Shown piece by piece: positions 40,664 to 52,022 of a stretch of DNA of 64,000 bases. The DNA is from Saussurea involucrata. Lineage: Eukaryota; Streptophyta; Magnoliopsida; Asterales; Asteraceae. The position numbers and the translations under genes were made by a program. The stretch covers positions 16,503,370 through 16,567,369 of the forward strand of contig CM066317.1 of the NCBI GenBank assembly GCA_033807775.1, read 5' to 3'. Position 1 is the first letter of the stretch. Each line of letters begins with the position of its first letter. Below the pieces are notes generated by a model that saw nothing but the letters and a program-made list of their open reading frames with translations, was not told the DNA's origin and did not search any database.

Positions 40664-41818
40664 ATGGCAAGTGGTACGAGACAAACAAATCGGGAAGGAG
40701 GAGGAAGCCCGAATAGAACCAATCCAACAGCCGGAGGAAGGGGAAGAGGGGGAGAAAGAGGCAGGGGCAGGACTGGAGGCAGAGTACAGGGGCGAGGCAC
40801 AGAGTTTGTTACGAGAGACGACTTAGCGGCTGAAATGGGAAGATTACAGGCAAATATCCAGGCTATGTTTAACCAGACTCATAATACGGAAACGGAAAGA
40901 CCAGATCCTAACTTTGAAGACGAGATGCCTATCACACCTACTGTCACTTCAGTACCAAGAAGGTGTGACTATAAAATGTTTTTAAGCTGTAAACCACCAA
41001 CTTATGGAGGGGATAGAGATCCAGTAAAGGCGATGCGGTGGCTGAAGGAAATTGAAGCTGTATTTAAAACCAGCAAATGTGCGGAAGAGGATAAGGTGTT
41101 ATACGGAACTGCAATGTTGAAGGCAGATGCTTTATATTGGTGGGAGGCCCTTATTGACTCTAAGGGATCTGATGTATACTCGACCTTTACTTGGGGCGAA
41201 TTCTCAAAGGCATTCAAAGAACAGTTTTGTCCTCAAGCAGCAGTCAGACAATTGGAGGAGGAATTCATGAGCCTACAACAAGGGAATTTATCAGTTTGAG
41301 ACTATACTGCCCGTTTCATAGAGAAGTCGCGTTTTGCAGAGTATTATGTTGCCACGGAGAAAATGAAGATGGAAAGGTTCATATTCGGATTGAATTCGGA
41401 AATTCGAAAGCTAGCGACTGCAACAAGACCTGATACCTTCTCAACCGCCGTAAATGCCACGGAAAATGTGGAGCGGGATAATAAGAGGGATGCTGGTGAT
41501 AAGAGTATGGGAAAGAGGAAATGGGAAGGACCTCAGTACGATCGGAAAAAGTCCAGGTTTCAGAGATTCGATAATCGTCCACCTTTCCGACCAACGGAAA
41601 GACCTTGTCCGAAGTGCCACCGTATCCATCAAGGAAACTGTCAGATTGAATCGCGGGTTTGTTATAGGTGTGGGAAGATCGGGCATGTTATTAAACATTG
41701 TCGATTAACGCGGTTTTGTTTCTTGTGTAATTCTCCGGATCACCTTCAGTCAGATTGTCCGCGAGGAAGAATACAGCAGGGTGGATCATCAGGAAAACAG
41801 CAATTGCTAGACCAGTAG
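40664..41818 (+). pseudogene. Tekay gag (one stop, then frameshift)
   Basis: The ATG at 40664 opens an Arg/Gly-rich N-terminus. The gypsy gag core follows (CKPPTYGGDRDPVKAMRW, KVLYGTAMLKADALYWWE, FKEQFCPQAAVRQLEEEF). A TGA at 41297-41299 interrupts the frame, which then continues with YTARFIEKSRFAEYY and three zinc-knuckle-like motifs: CPKCHRIHQGNC, CYRCGKIGHVIKHC and CFLCNSPDHLQSDC. The frame closes at 41816-41818. Protease lies in another frame, so a one-base shift near 41800 has separated gag from pol. Confidence 0.93.
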
Positions 41819-42270
41819 TTCCAAGAATAGAACCGCCGAGAACAAGGGGTCGTACATTTCAAATGATAGCTAAAGAGGCGGAGGAAACTCCGGATGTGGT
41901 TACAGGTACATTTTTCATAAACTCTACACGTGCTAAGGTGTTATTTGACTCCGGTGCAAACCGATCCTTTGTGTCTCCTTCATTTGCTGCTCACATGCAA
42001 TTAGAGCCAAAAATGTTAGAACATGCTTTACTGGTAGATACTGCAAATGATAACCAAGTGTCGGTTAAAGAAATATTTGATAGCTGTGTGATAAATATAG
42101 AGGGTTGTGGAGTATCGATACAATTATTTCCTATAGCTTTGATCGAATTTGATGTGGTGGTAGGGATGGATTGGTTAGCCGAGAATCAGGCTAACATAGT
42201 TTGTGATAAGAAGATAATCAATGTCGTTTTACCTGATAAGAGATCAGTAGTGATTTATGGTGATCGTAAG
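41819..42270 (+). pseudogene. Tekay protease
   Basis: The reading (part of the frame 41755-42276) gives GTFFINSTRAKVLFDSGANR, the aspartic protease active site with DSG, then VVGMDWLAENQANI. It runs into a solo LTR after VVIYGDR, which adds a stop. The true continuation toward RT is at 42790. Confidence 0.9.
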
Positions 42271-42789
42271 TGTTAGGTCTAGAGTTTTGTCAAAAACACA
42301 AGTGTTGAGATCTGATCTGAAGAATCAGAGTTCTGAGTAAGAAGACTCGGAACTTCTGAATAGAGAAGTCTAGAAAAGATTCTGTGTTGGATTCTGACTA
42401 GAAGGTTCAGAGTTCTGAGTGGGAGACTCAGAACTTCTGACTATGAAGACAAATGTTCTGAAGCGCTTATTCAGAAGTATGTTCAGAACTTATGACTTGG
42501 ATATTCTGTTATCTTCAGTTACTAATTAGGACACGTGTAATTGTTCTATTAGTCTGTTTCTCATATGTACTGTAGCTTTAGCTTTTCTCTACAGTATATA
42601 TAGGAGTTAGCAGCTGTAAGCTAACTAATCTTTGGTGAATCTTTGCATAACATTTACGCATATCTTTGTGAGATCTATTGAGAGAGAAATTCATTGTAAT
42701 ATCTTGTAATTCACAGATTGTTAATAAATCATATGACCAGTTGTTGTGAATACGATCTTGAATGTTCATTCTATATTGAATCTTGATTA
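42271..42789 (+). mobile_element. solo copia-type LTR nested in Tekay pol
   Basis: About 519 bp starting TGTTAGGTCTAG, bounded by TAAG(T) at 42267-42270 and 42790-42794. It has repeated CAGAACTTCTGA words, an ACACGTGTAA G-box-like site (42532), a TATA box ACAGTATATATAGGAG (about 42589) and AATAAATCA downstream. These are the layout of an LTR promoter and polyadenylation region. The right end does not show a clean CA, so one end is uncertain by a few bases. No matching copy is in the window. Confidence 0.75.
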
Positions 42790-45758
42790 TAAGTGACGAT
42801 TACGGAACCTACAGTAAGAATCATCAGTCTAGCCTTATATCTATGATAAAAGCCCGTAAGTGTGTCAGCAAGGGTTGCCCGAGTTACTTAGCCTATGTGA
42901 TAGATAGTAGGCCAGAAAAGAATAAGTTGGAAGATATTCCGATTGTTAGTGAATTTCCTGAAGTGTTCCCTGAGGACTTGAATAGTCTTCCGCCCGTTAG
43001 ACAAGTAGAGTTTGGTATAGATCTGACTCCTGGAGCTGCTCCTGTTGCTCGAGCACCGTATCGTCTGGCACCTCCAGAGATGAAAGAAATGATGGTACAA
43101 CTACAAGACCTATCCGACAAAGGCTTCATCAGACCTAGTTCTTCGCCGTGGGGAGCGCCAGTTTTGTTTGTGAAAAAGAAGGATGGTTCGATGAGAATGT
43201 GTATCGACTACCGGGAACTGAATAAGCGCACGATCAAGAACAAGTATCCGCTTCCCAGAATTGATGACCTCTTCGATCAATTGGTTGGAGCCTGCTATTT
43301 CTCCAAGATTGATCTAAGATCTGGTTATCATCAGTTGAAGGTTAAAGAAGAAGATGTTCTGAAGACTGCTTTTCGAACAAGGTATGGCCATTATGAATTC
43401 TTAGTAATGCCGTTCGGTTTGACGAATGCTCCAGCTGCCTTTATGGATTTAATGAATCGAGTATGTAAGTCGTATCTCGATAAATTTGTTATTGAATTTA
43501 TCGATGATATACTTATCTATTCTCGGTCCAAAGAAGAGCACGCGCAACATCTTCGTTTGATTCTGGAGTTATTGAAGAAAGAAAAGTTGTATGCTAAATT
43601 TTCGAAATGTGAATTCTGGCTACGAGAAGTTCAGTTTCTAGGGCATGTAGTTTCCGAAGAAGGTATACAAGTTGATCCGATGAAAGTGGAAGCAGTTGAA
43701 AAGTGGGAACCGCCGAAAACAGCAACGGAAGTAAGAAGTTTTCTGGGTTTAGCCGGCTACTATCGAAAGTTTATAAAAGACTTCTCTCATATTGCCACGC
43801 CTTTGACTAAGCTGACTCGAAAGAATCTGAAGTTTTAATGGAAAGAAGAACAGGATGGAGCATTCCAGATATTTAAAGAGAAACTGTGCAGCGCGCCGAT
43901 TTTGTCACTACCTGAAGGTTCTGAAGACTTTGTTGTTTATAGTGATGCTTCTAAACTAGGATTGGGATGTGTACTTATGCAGCGTGGGAAAGTTATTGCT
44001 TATGCTTCTCGTCAATTGAAAGATCATGAAAGACAGTATCCTACGCACGACATGGAACTAGCAGCAGTTGTTTTCGCATTGAAGATTTGGAGACATTATC
44101 TTTACGGTTCCAAATGTCAAATTTATACCGATCATAAGAGTCTCCAACATCTCTTCGATCAGAAGGAATTAAATATGAGACAAAGAAGATGGCTAGAACT
44201 GGTGAATGATTACGACTGTGAAATTCTTTATCATCCGGGAAAGGCGAATGTGGTAGCTGATGCACTGAGTCGTCAAGAAAGGAGTGGAACAATAAAAGCT
44301 ATTTCACTAAGGGATGAACTCTTGCCTAACATCTTTGAAGAACTGCTGAAGTGTCAAATAGAAGCCTATCAGGAAGAACATTTGAAGTCAGAACGGTTAG
44401 TGGGGATATCAGCATTGCTTGTGAAAGATGACCGTGGGTTGTTGTGTCTGGGAAACAGAATTTGGGTTCCTCGTTTGGGTGGATTACGTAACCGTGTATT
44501 ACAAGAAGCTCATCAATCACGTTTCTCTATTCATCCAGGCACGAATAAGATGTATAGAGATCTGAAACAATTCTATTGGTGGCCGGGAATAAAAAGAAGC
44601 ATTGCTCAACGTGTGGAAGAATGTACTACTTGTAAAAAGGTAAAAATTGAACATCAAAAACCGTTTGGTCAGTTACAACGATTGGAAATATCGATGTGGA
44701 AATGGGATCAGATTACTACAGATTTCATCACAAAGCTACCAAGGACTTCGAAGGGATTCGATTCTATTTGGGTAATTGTTGATAGATTGACGAAATCTGC
44801 TCACTTTTTGCCAATAAAGGAAACTAATTCATTGGAACGTTTAGCTAAATTGTACATCAACGAAATAGTAACTCGACATGGAGTTTCGATCTCGATTATT
44901 TCAGATCAGGATAGTCGTTTTACTTCAAGGTTCTGGAGAAGTTTTCAAAAGGAGATGGGGACGCAGATAAAGTTAGGTACAGCTTATCATCCTCAAACTG
45001 ACGGTCAGAGTGAACGAATGATTCAGACATTAGAAGATATGCTCCGGGCTTGCATTGTTGACTTTGGGGGATCGTGGGATAAGCATTTACCGTTGATCAA
45101 ATTTGCCTACAACAACAGTTATCATTCCAGCATTCAAGCGGCACCGTTTGAAGTATTGTATGGTAGAAAATGTCGAACGCCTCTGTGTTGGAATGAAGTG
45201 GGAGAGAAAAAGTTAGCGGGGCCAGATATAGTTCAGTTAACCGCGGATAAGGTTACTCAGATTCGAGAACGTTTGAAAGTAGCTCAAGACAGACAGAAAA
45301 GTTACGCCGACCGACGCCGAAAACCGTTAGTGTTCCAAGTTGGAGATTTTGTAATGTTAAAAGTCTTACCTTGGAAAGGAGTCATTCGATTTGGAAAGCA
45401 AGGTAAACTTAGCCCGAGGTATATTGGGCCGTTTGCAATCACAGAAAGGATTGGCGAAGTAGCCTACAGGTTGGATCTTCCGTCAGAGTTAAGCCGTATA
45501 CACAACGCGTTTTACGTATCGAATTTGCGAAAGTGTTTGGTTACACCAGATCAGGCAGTGTCTCTACCCGATATACAAGTTGACGAAAAGCTGAATTATG
45601 TAGAAGAACCGGAAGCCATTGTTGATCATAAAGTCAAAGTGTTGCGGAACATGGAAATCAGACAAGTGAAAGTCCAGTGGAGACATCATAGAGGTCATGA
45701 TGCTACCTGGGAATCAGAGTCAGAAATAAGAGCCAAATACCCTCATCTTTTCGCTTAA
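42790..45758 (+). pseudogene. Tekay RT, RNase H, integrase and chromodomain
   Basis: RT: FPEDLNSLPPVRQVEFGIDL, MRMCIDYRELNKRTIKNKYP, KIDLRSGYHQLKV, the active site FIDDILIYSR and FLGLAGYYRKFIKDFSHIA. A TAA at 43836-43838 falls just before RNase H, which then reads FVVYSDASKLGLGCVLMQ, THDMELAAVVFALK and HPGKANVVADALSR. Integrase: HPGTNKMYRDLKQFYWW and CTTCKK; triad in ITTDFITKLP, ISDQDSRFTS and TDGQSERMIQTLED. C-terminus: LSPRYIGPFAI and IHNAFYVSNLRKCL. A chromodomain follows (VQWRHHRGHDATWESESEI), which in this lineage directs integration to heterochromatin. Apart from the one stop, 618 codons from 43902 are open. Confidence 0.96.
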
Positions 45759-45760
45759 CC

Positions 45761-45796
45761 GAATTCCGGGACGGAATTCTTTTAAGGGGGAGATGT
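45761..45796 (+). promoter_or_regulatory. hairpin plus polypurine tract of Tekay element
   Basis: GAATTCCG (45761-45768) and CGGAATTC (45772-45779) form a perfect inverted repeat around GGA. TTTT and the polypurine tract AAGGGGGAGATGT follow up to 45796. Confidence 0.85.
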
Positions 45797-47415
45797 TGTA
45801 ATAACCAGGTATGTTATTGGTTTAATTAAAAGTATTATTTTATTAAGTATTATGGAGTTAGAAGTTAAGGGGTAAGGTTTAATTTTTATTTGGAAGTTTA
45901 GGGGTATGTTTGGTGAGTGTGGAGATAATATCCACCCCACCGCCATTCTCACTTCTAATAGAGGAGGTGTCCTCTTTTTAGAAAGGTTAGTTTTCATTTA
46001 TGTGTATAGTGTGTGTGTGTGTTTTCAGTGAGCAAGAAAAGAGAGAGAGAGAGAGAGAGAGTCGTGAAAAAGAAGAAGGAAAAAGAAGAAGGAAAAACAA
46101 GGGATTTCAGTTGGAGATTTTAAGGAGCAAGCTATAGAACAAAAGGTATTCATCTTGCAATTTCATCTTTTATGTGTATTAGGTTTTATATGAGTTTTGA
46201 AAGTGGGTATTGATAATTTTGGGTTTGAATCATGAATCATTGGGTGAGTTTGAATGAGTTTCACTAGATTAAATGATACTTTGATGATTGGTAATTGTGG
46301 GGAAAGGTTTAGGACATCCATTATTTAATTTTTTAGGCTTAAAACCGTTTTGGGATGAATTGGGTCTGAGAAAGGTCCATTTTCAGCTGAATGGAAGTGC
46401 AGGTTCTCCGTGCTATTTTGGTGCTAGTAAACTAGCGCGGGAAGTAGCGCCGTTCTCTGGTCCAGTGCCCCGCGCCCTTTTTGGCGCGAGTTAACTAGCG
46501 CGGCCAATGGCGTCGGGCACTGTTTCGCGTTTTTGGGTTTCGTTTCGCATACGGTTTGAGGATATGTTTGTGGTATCACCTAAGGGTTGTTTTTGGGGCT
46601 TATTTGGAATGGATTTGGGACATAATTAAATGGTTTAACACCATTCTTATGACGCCAATTCAGGTGTTCGGGTTAAGCTAAAGTGTGTCCCGGAGCGTGT
46701 ATCGTTGTGCTAAGCTAAACAGGTGAGTTTTACTTCAAAATATTTTTAACTGGAATACATATATATGTGGAATAGATATGTGATCAATGTGTGAACAGTA
46801 TGTGTTTATAATATAGTAAGATATTATATTCATATGTGCATTACACTACACAAGTGTATATTAGCCGGGTCCCGGTGTGCGGACCGGTGGGTAGCCGGGT
46901 TCCGGTGTGCGGACCGGTAACGTTGATTAATTATTAGTTGGCTTGCTACCAACTAATATGGCCAGTTGTGGAGGAATAAGGTGGAATGAGATGTACGAGT
47001 CTTGAATGGTATTTATATACGTGTAGTATATGGATGTATATGAAAAGTTTTATATAAATGGTTTTGATACAAAGATTTACTAAATTAACAGGGATTTTCT
47101 CACTAGACCATTAGGTCTAACCCTCATTTCTGTTTTAAAAATATGTATTCCAGGTGGTGGATCGGGTAAGAACAAGTGAATAGGACAATCGGTGGATAGC
47201 TTTTGTGAAGACTTTTATTATGAAGTTATAGATGCGTCTTTGTACTTATGACCATGTTGTTAGTCATAATGTAATTTAATTCGCGAAAAGTTTGTACTGA
47301 TTTACTTATTATGTTTAGCAAGACTATGGGACCAAATATGAAATATGATGTAAAGACGATGAATTTATGTTTTAAAAGTATGTTATTTGTATATATGGAA
47401 TACCGGGTTGTTACA
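45797..47415 (+). repeat. 3' LTR of Tekay element
   Basis: 1619 bp, TGTAATAACC to GGTTGTTACA. It shares nearly all sequence with the 5' LTR, with fewer tandem units (see 39818-39904 and the purine minisatellite). Followed by TCCAA. Confidence 0.94.
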
Positions 47416-48511
47416 TCCAACAAATGGGCATCCATAATGAGCAAGTTGGATCGGTTCTTACTGTAAAACGGGATTCTAGACATCATGCCTAATATTAGTG
47501 GTCTAATTGTTGACTAGAAAATGACAGACCACCGTCGGAATCGGTTGTCGACTTTGGGCTGACTCCTTTTCTTTTATGTCATTTGTGGTTTGGTATGGAT
47601 GATTTTGTCCAAATTGTAGAAGATTCTTGAAAGTTGGAAGGGCTAGGTGGTATGCATGAGATGACTACTTTAAAAAAGAAACTCCAATTTTTGAAAAATA
47701 ATCTCTGAAAATGGATCGGTGAGAAAAGTTAGTTGGACAAGGAAATTAAAGATGGTCTTTAAAGGACTATTAATGAAATTAATAACTGTATGGATCAAGG
47801 TGTGACTTCTTGTTCCAAGGTGGAGGTGCGTGTTCAATACCTGAAAAAGTTGGGAGACTTGAAACGTGTTGAGGCTCTTGACATGGTGCAAAAATCTAAA
47901 ATTCAGTGGGGTGTTGAATGTGACGAAAAGTCGAAGTTCTTTTATGGAATTATTAATAAAAAGAATTGCAATTAGAGGGATATTGGTTGATGGTGAATGG
48001 GTATGGATCCTATTCTTGACGGTCCTCTCATTTTAGATGAGGTAGTTGCTGGTACATGAAATATAAGAAGAAACTTATGGTTTTCAAGGTTGATTTCGAA
48101 AAAGCATATGATTCTTTGAGATAGGACTATATTGATCTTGTGCTCGAGAAGATGGGATCTGGAAATAAAATGGCATGGGTGGATTTCTGGGTGTCTAATG
48201 AAATTGGCCAGCTCGTTCTTAGTAAATGGTTCACCAACAAAAGAATTTGACATTCATAGGATGTTGAGACAAGGTGATCATTTGTCCCCGTTTCTCTTCA
48301 TTTTGGCAATAGAAGGGATTAAAACGACTATGAAGGAAGCGATCACGAAAGAAGTGTTTCGGGAAGTGCGGGTTGACAATGGTAAATTTCTTATTACTTG
48401 TATTTTTTTATGCGGATGATGCGATCTTTCTTGGTGAGTGGTAGATTCAGAACATTAGGAATATTATCCGTATTCTTAAATGTCTTTTTCTAATCTCTAG
48501 TCTTAAACATA
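47416..48511 (+). pseudogene. L1-type LINE, endonuclease end and reverse transcriptase
   Basis: It continues the LINE after the Tekay insertion. WASIMSKLDRFLL ends the endonuclease, and the linker has KVEVRVQYLKKLGDL and SKFFYGIINKK (47820-47965). RT readings in shifting frames show VDFEKAYDSL (48084-48117), LVNGSPTKEFDIHRMLRQGD (about 48206-48280), LSPFLFILAIEGI and FYADDAIFLGEW (48405-48443). The catalytic FYADD is present but stops and frameshifts occur throughout. It is cut at 48511 by a DNA transposon. Confidence 0.9.
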
Positions 48512-49484
48512 GGGGCTGTTTGTTTGGTTTTTTATTAAGTCCTGTATGAATATAGTTGTCTGCCTGGATTTATCTGTCTGTATAGATTGTGATATATTGT
48601 TGTTTGTTTGTGGTGCTTAATAAATTGTCTGAATGATTTAAATGACCATTTTACCCTTATTGTTATTAAACTCGAGTTACATTTCTTTTTGTCATTTCAG
48701 CCAACAACTTTTGTGCATCCCTATAATTACAAAAAGAAAACAACATACGAACAGAGGTGTTTGTAACAACTTGATCAATTAAGCATTTCATTATACATGT
48801 GAAGTAATTACAACATAGGGTTCCAAGCTTCTTCGTCTCCATTACTTTCATAAAATGCAATTACTTTCATAAAATGGTAATTTCATTGTCCTTAGATAAA
48901 ATTTGTGGGAACAAAAAGCAAGACAGAGCATATATCGATTCAATGTTACATACAAGAAATATTTCCAGACCTAAATATACTTGCAGCATCGTCTTCACTA
49001 GAGATTCAAGAGGAGGAAGATAAACCGAACAGTGGCGGAGAGGGTGCAACATCAACGACTAATTATTTGAAACTTGTGTGAAAGAATGTTGTTTGATTTT
49101 GATCGAAGAGAGATGAGTTCGATTTTGAGCAGAGTGATGAAGTGAGATGAAGGTTGCATAAAATTCAGTGAGAAATTAGGGTTACAAACGAAGAGTGGGG
49201 AAGAAGATTAGTATAGAAGTTATGCTTTGCGATTGCATAGGGTTTCAAATCCAGAGATGATTGTTGTAGGATGCAACGAGACTTCTAAGGGTCTGACAAG
49301 GAACATCAATTTTGGGGATGGGTATATCATGGAATTTTACGGCTGAGTGGATACATCAAGGTGGATGAAGCTTAGCGAATAAGTCGTGACATTTATAAAT
49401 AAGCTACAAACAAACATACATGTATGGCTTACCATATAAGCCATACATGCTATTAAGCCTATTAAGTCAATTCTAAACAGGCCC
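48512..49484. mobile_element. Harbinger-like non-autonomous DNA transposon
   Basis: 973 bp with ends GGGGCTGTTTG (48512-48522) and AAACAGGCCC (49475-49484), an imperfect terminal inverted repeat. It is flanked by ATA and TTA. The LINE reading across the joined flanks (SSLK then NLVRSNFFW) suggests the original target was CTTAAT, so a TTA duplication with one mutation is likely. No transposase is present. The middle (about 48660-49340, better read on the minus strand) could be captured genic DNA, but no protein is recognisable. Confidence 0.7.
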
Positions 49485-49620
49485 TTAATCTTGTTAGAAG
49501 CAATTTTTTTTGGAGTTGGTGTGGATTCCCAACAAGGTAACGGAGGCCAAATGTACAAATGGTTATAGAAGTTATGTCTTGGAATGGCCAAATTACGTCT
49601 ATAGTCTTATTTTGATCTTG
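49485..49620 (+). pseudogene. L1-type LINE, continuation after RT
   Basis: NLVRSNFFW and following residues match the region after the YADD motif in plant LINEs. Similarity fades after about 49620. No poly(A) tail is evident at the end. Confidence 0.6.
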
Positions 49621-50188
49621 ATAGAACATGATGTCAAATGATATATTTAATTATATAGAATTTAAAAAGTATCTATAGTTAAAAACAATTAATTATTCAT
49701 ATCTTAATATATTTTTGATATTGTCAAAAAATAAGAAATCACTTATAAACATTTTTCAAAGAGTGAATTACAAAGGTCATTATGGTTTGTTCAAAATATA
49801 AATATGACTTCTTAAATACATTATCTTATTAGTGGTTTGTAACTTTTCATTTTTAAAATCTCTCAAGTTAACATCGTTAAATTGATGTATGTGACTTTTA
49901 CATGAGGTTAATTTAGTACTTTTACCTTTTTCTGTATTAAAAAAATAACTTAATATTAAATATTATCGATAATAAAATAACTAATATTGAATATCTCTTT
50001 TAGAGCATCTCCAATGGTGGGTTCTTAAACCCCACACGTGGACAAGGGACCGGTTCTGATTTTTTTCACCATTGGAACAAACCACTTCTATGCCACATAG
50101 GATGGATCGGTTCTTCTGCATGAACCGATTCCTTATCTACAAATGGTGGGGACCAACATTAATTTAATGGGTTTTAATTGTAATTGTA
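49621..50188. other. AT-rich spacer with a MITE-like end
   Basis: No ORF. From 50003 the text GAGCATCTCCAATGGTGGG resembles the terminal repeat of common plant MITEs. A near-complement CACCATTGGAA follows at 50068. No second end is found before the LTR that begins at 50189, so the MITE, if real, is truncated. Confidence 0.5.
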
Positions 50189-51739
50189 TGTACACCCTCG
50201 AATTAGGAAAGAGCAACTAATTAAAACTTTCGATAATACATCCGAAATAATAGGATTTATTCCTATAATTCAATAGGTGAAATACCTCACATTACAATCT
50301 ATGGTTAACCTCAAACAATATATAATTCAAGTCTTGTTACAAAGACTAATAACCACATCGGGTGTTACTTAACCCAAGTACAAATTGCTAATCCCAAAGA
50401 TGAATGCAGAAAACTTCACTTAAGCTATTCACCTCTCGAGCACTTTACTAACAAACGACCTTTCACACGTGTCACTAGAATTACTCCCAACCTAAGACCT
50501 GTTGTACATGCCGACAAATAAAAAGGGTTAGGCTAACGCCTAGTGAGTTCAAGAGTTTATAGCATGATTGAAATAATTCTTTAAATGAAAGTTTGCAACA
50601 TAGATTATGATTTCCAAGAGAGTTTACAAAAAGGATATAAACAACCCATTTTCCAAAGCACCGAAAAATCTATGAGAAAGTTCCAAACAGGTATAAAGCG
50701 TTTTTCAAAATGAATTTCAATCCCAACTCACTCAAATACGTGAATAAATCTTTATTAGGAAAAACCTTCAAATACGGTTGATGACAAAATACTCAACCCA
50801 TAAATCATGGAAAACCATCCATTTAAATATAACACTTCATTGAAAACATAATACGAACCAATACTCATGCGAACGTAAAATGTAATGAAGTTCCAAATAC
50901 CATAAGTATGGAAATGACCTGCTTTATTTAAACTTCAATATACATGGAGGGGAATCCAATATTGAAGTCATCCAATTGCAGTCAAATATATAAGACCAAC
51001 AATAATAAAACAGGGACAATATACAATCCCAAGTAGGATGGCCAACGACGGGGGAGACCCGTATCCATTGAGAGTGGATGAACACAAAAGTACGCCACTC
51101 TAACAATGTTAATCGTACGACACTTCATTGCATAAAAGCCCAAGTGTCTCATACGACGCCTTACAAGTCACACCCAAAGAGACAGCTGACCTTAGTGAAG
51201 TATCAATAGGAATACCACCAAAGGCTCGGCACAAGCAGGGATACAACCATGGCATTGCCCCGACATGGCGAAGGTAAATAAAACGTCCGTCAATCAACCT
51301 GACAGCTCAACCGGACTCATCCCTCCTAGTGTACCCTTGAAGGTAAAGGTCATCAAACATGGGGTTCGGTCAAGTTCCGCAACACCCAGTAGACCATCAA
51401 ATAAAGACTGACTTACGTACCTAAGGATCCAATGCAATATAGTCTATAATAATAAGCCCATCCTGGGATGACTAACGCACCCGGGCATGTAAATATTAAT
51501 ACTGCGAAATAAAATGCGATATGATGCAATAAATGCAAACCATAATTAAGACCCCACATTGAGTCATCAAAACCGGACAAAATGTCCCCAAGACTCTCTC
51601 AAAGTCAAAACCGAGCAAAATGCTCAAAAGTCATTAGGCCCATAAATAACGGCCTTCATAGCATATAATGCATTTAAATATCGATTAGGTAAACAAGTAC
51701 CACAAAATCATTATTAACCCAAAACTCGATATGGGTTAA
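50189..51739 (-). mobile_element. Tekay-type LTR, minus strand, 3' part
   Basis: On the minus strand it ends CGAGGGTGTACA (50189), the counterpart of CGAGGGTGTTACA at 1669-1681. The box TTAGGCTAACGCCTAGTGAG (50527-50546) is the reverse of the 'ctcactaggcgttagcctaa' block at 1327-1346. The LTR is split at 51739/58713 by a copia element and resumes at 58713. Its combined length is about 2.4 kb. No internal Tekay sequence is attached in view. Confidence 0.8.
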
Positions 51740-52022
51740 TGTTAGGGTCGTTTTATGTTGATTTAAAGTTCAGGGTTTAAATTGTAATTCTTTAATATGA
51801 GCTTTGTTAGTGAACGGGCCGTAGGCTTGTTAACCACGGGCCCGTCATATAAATAGTTTCCTTAGCCTTAGAAAATAGGCTAGTTGTCTCATTTGCTTTC
51901 ATCACTCTTTATTGTAATTCTCTCTAATATTGAAAGCTTAATCAGAGATGACCAGTTGAAATCGTTACATACATTGTTTATCTACTTGATTTCATTATTA
52001 TTGCACGGATCTGAGACTCACA
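51740..52022 (+). repeat. 5' LTR of pol-deleted copia
   Basis: 283 bp. TATA box CATATAAATAG (about 51846-51856). The primer site follows two bases after its end. Confidence 0.95.

Larger units (their letters stand above)
38715..47415 (+). mobile_element. Tekay (Del) chromovirus Ty3/gypsy element, complete
   Basis: 8701 bp with LTRs 38715-40400 and 45797-47415. Both start TGTAATAACCAGG and end GGGTTGTTACA. Target duplication TCCAA flanks it (38710-38714 and 47416-47420). Primer site, gag, protease, RT, RNase H, integrase and chromodomain are in order. Inactivating changes are a stop and a frameshift in gag, a solo LTR between protease and RT, and a stop before RNase H. It interrupts a LINE endonuclease gene. 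Confidence 0.96.

Noticed and set aside
50003..50170. Complete MITE
   Set aside because: Only one end and an inner complementary CACCATTGG are seen; no second terminal repeat or target duplication.
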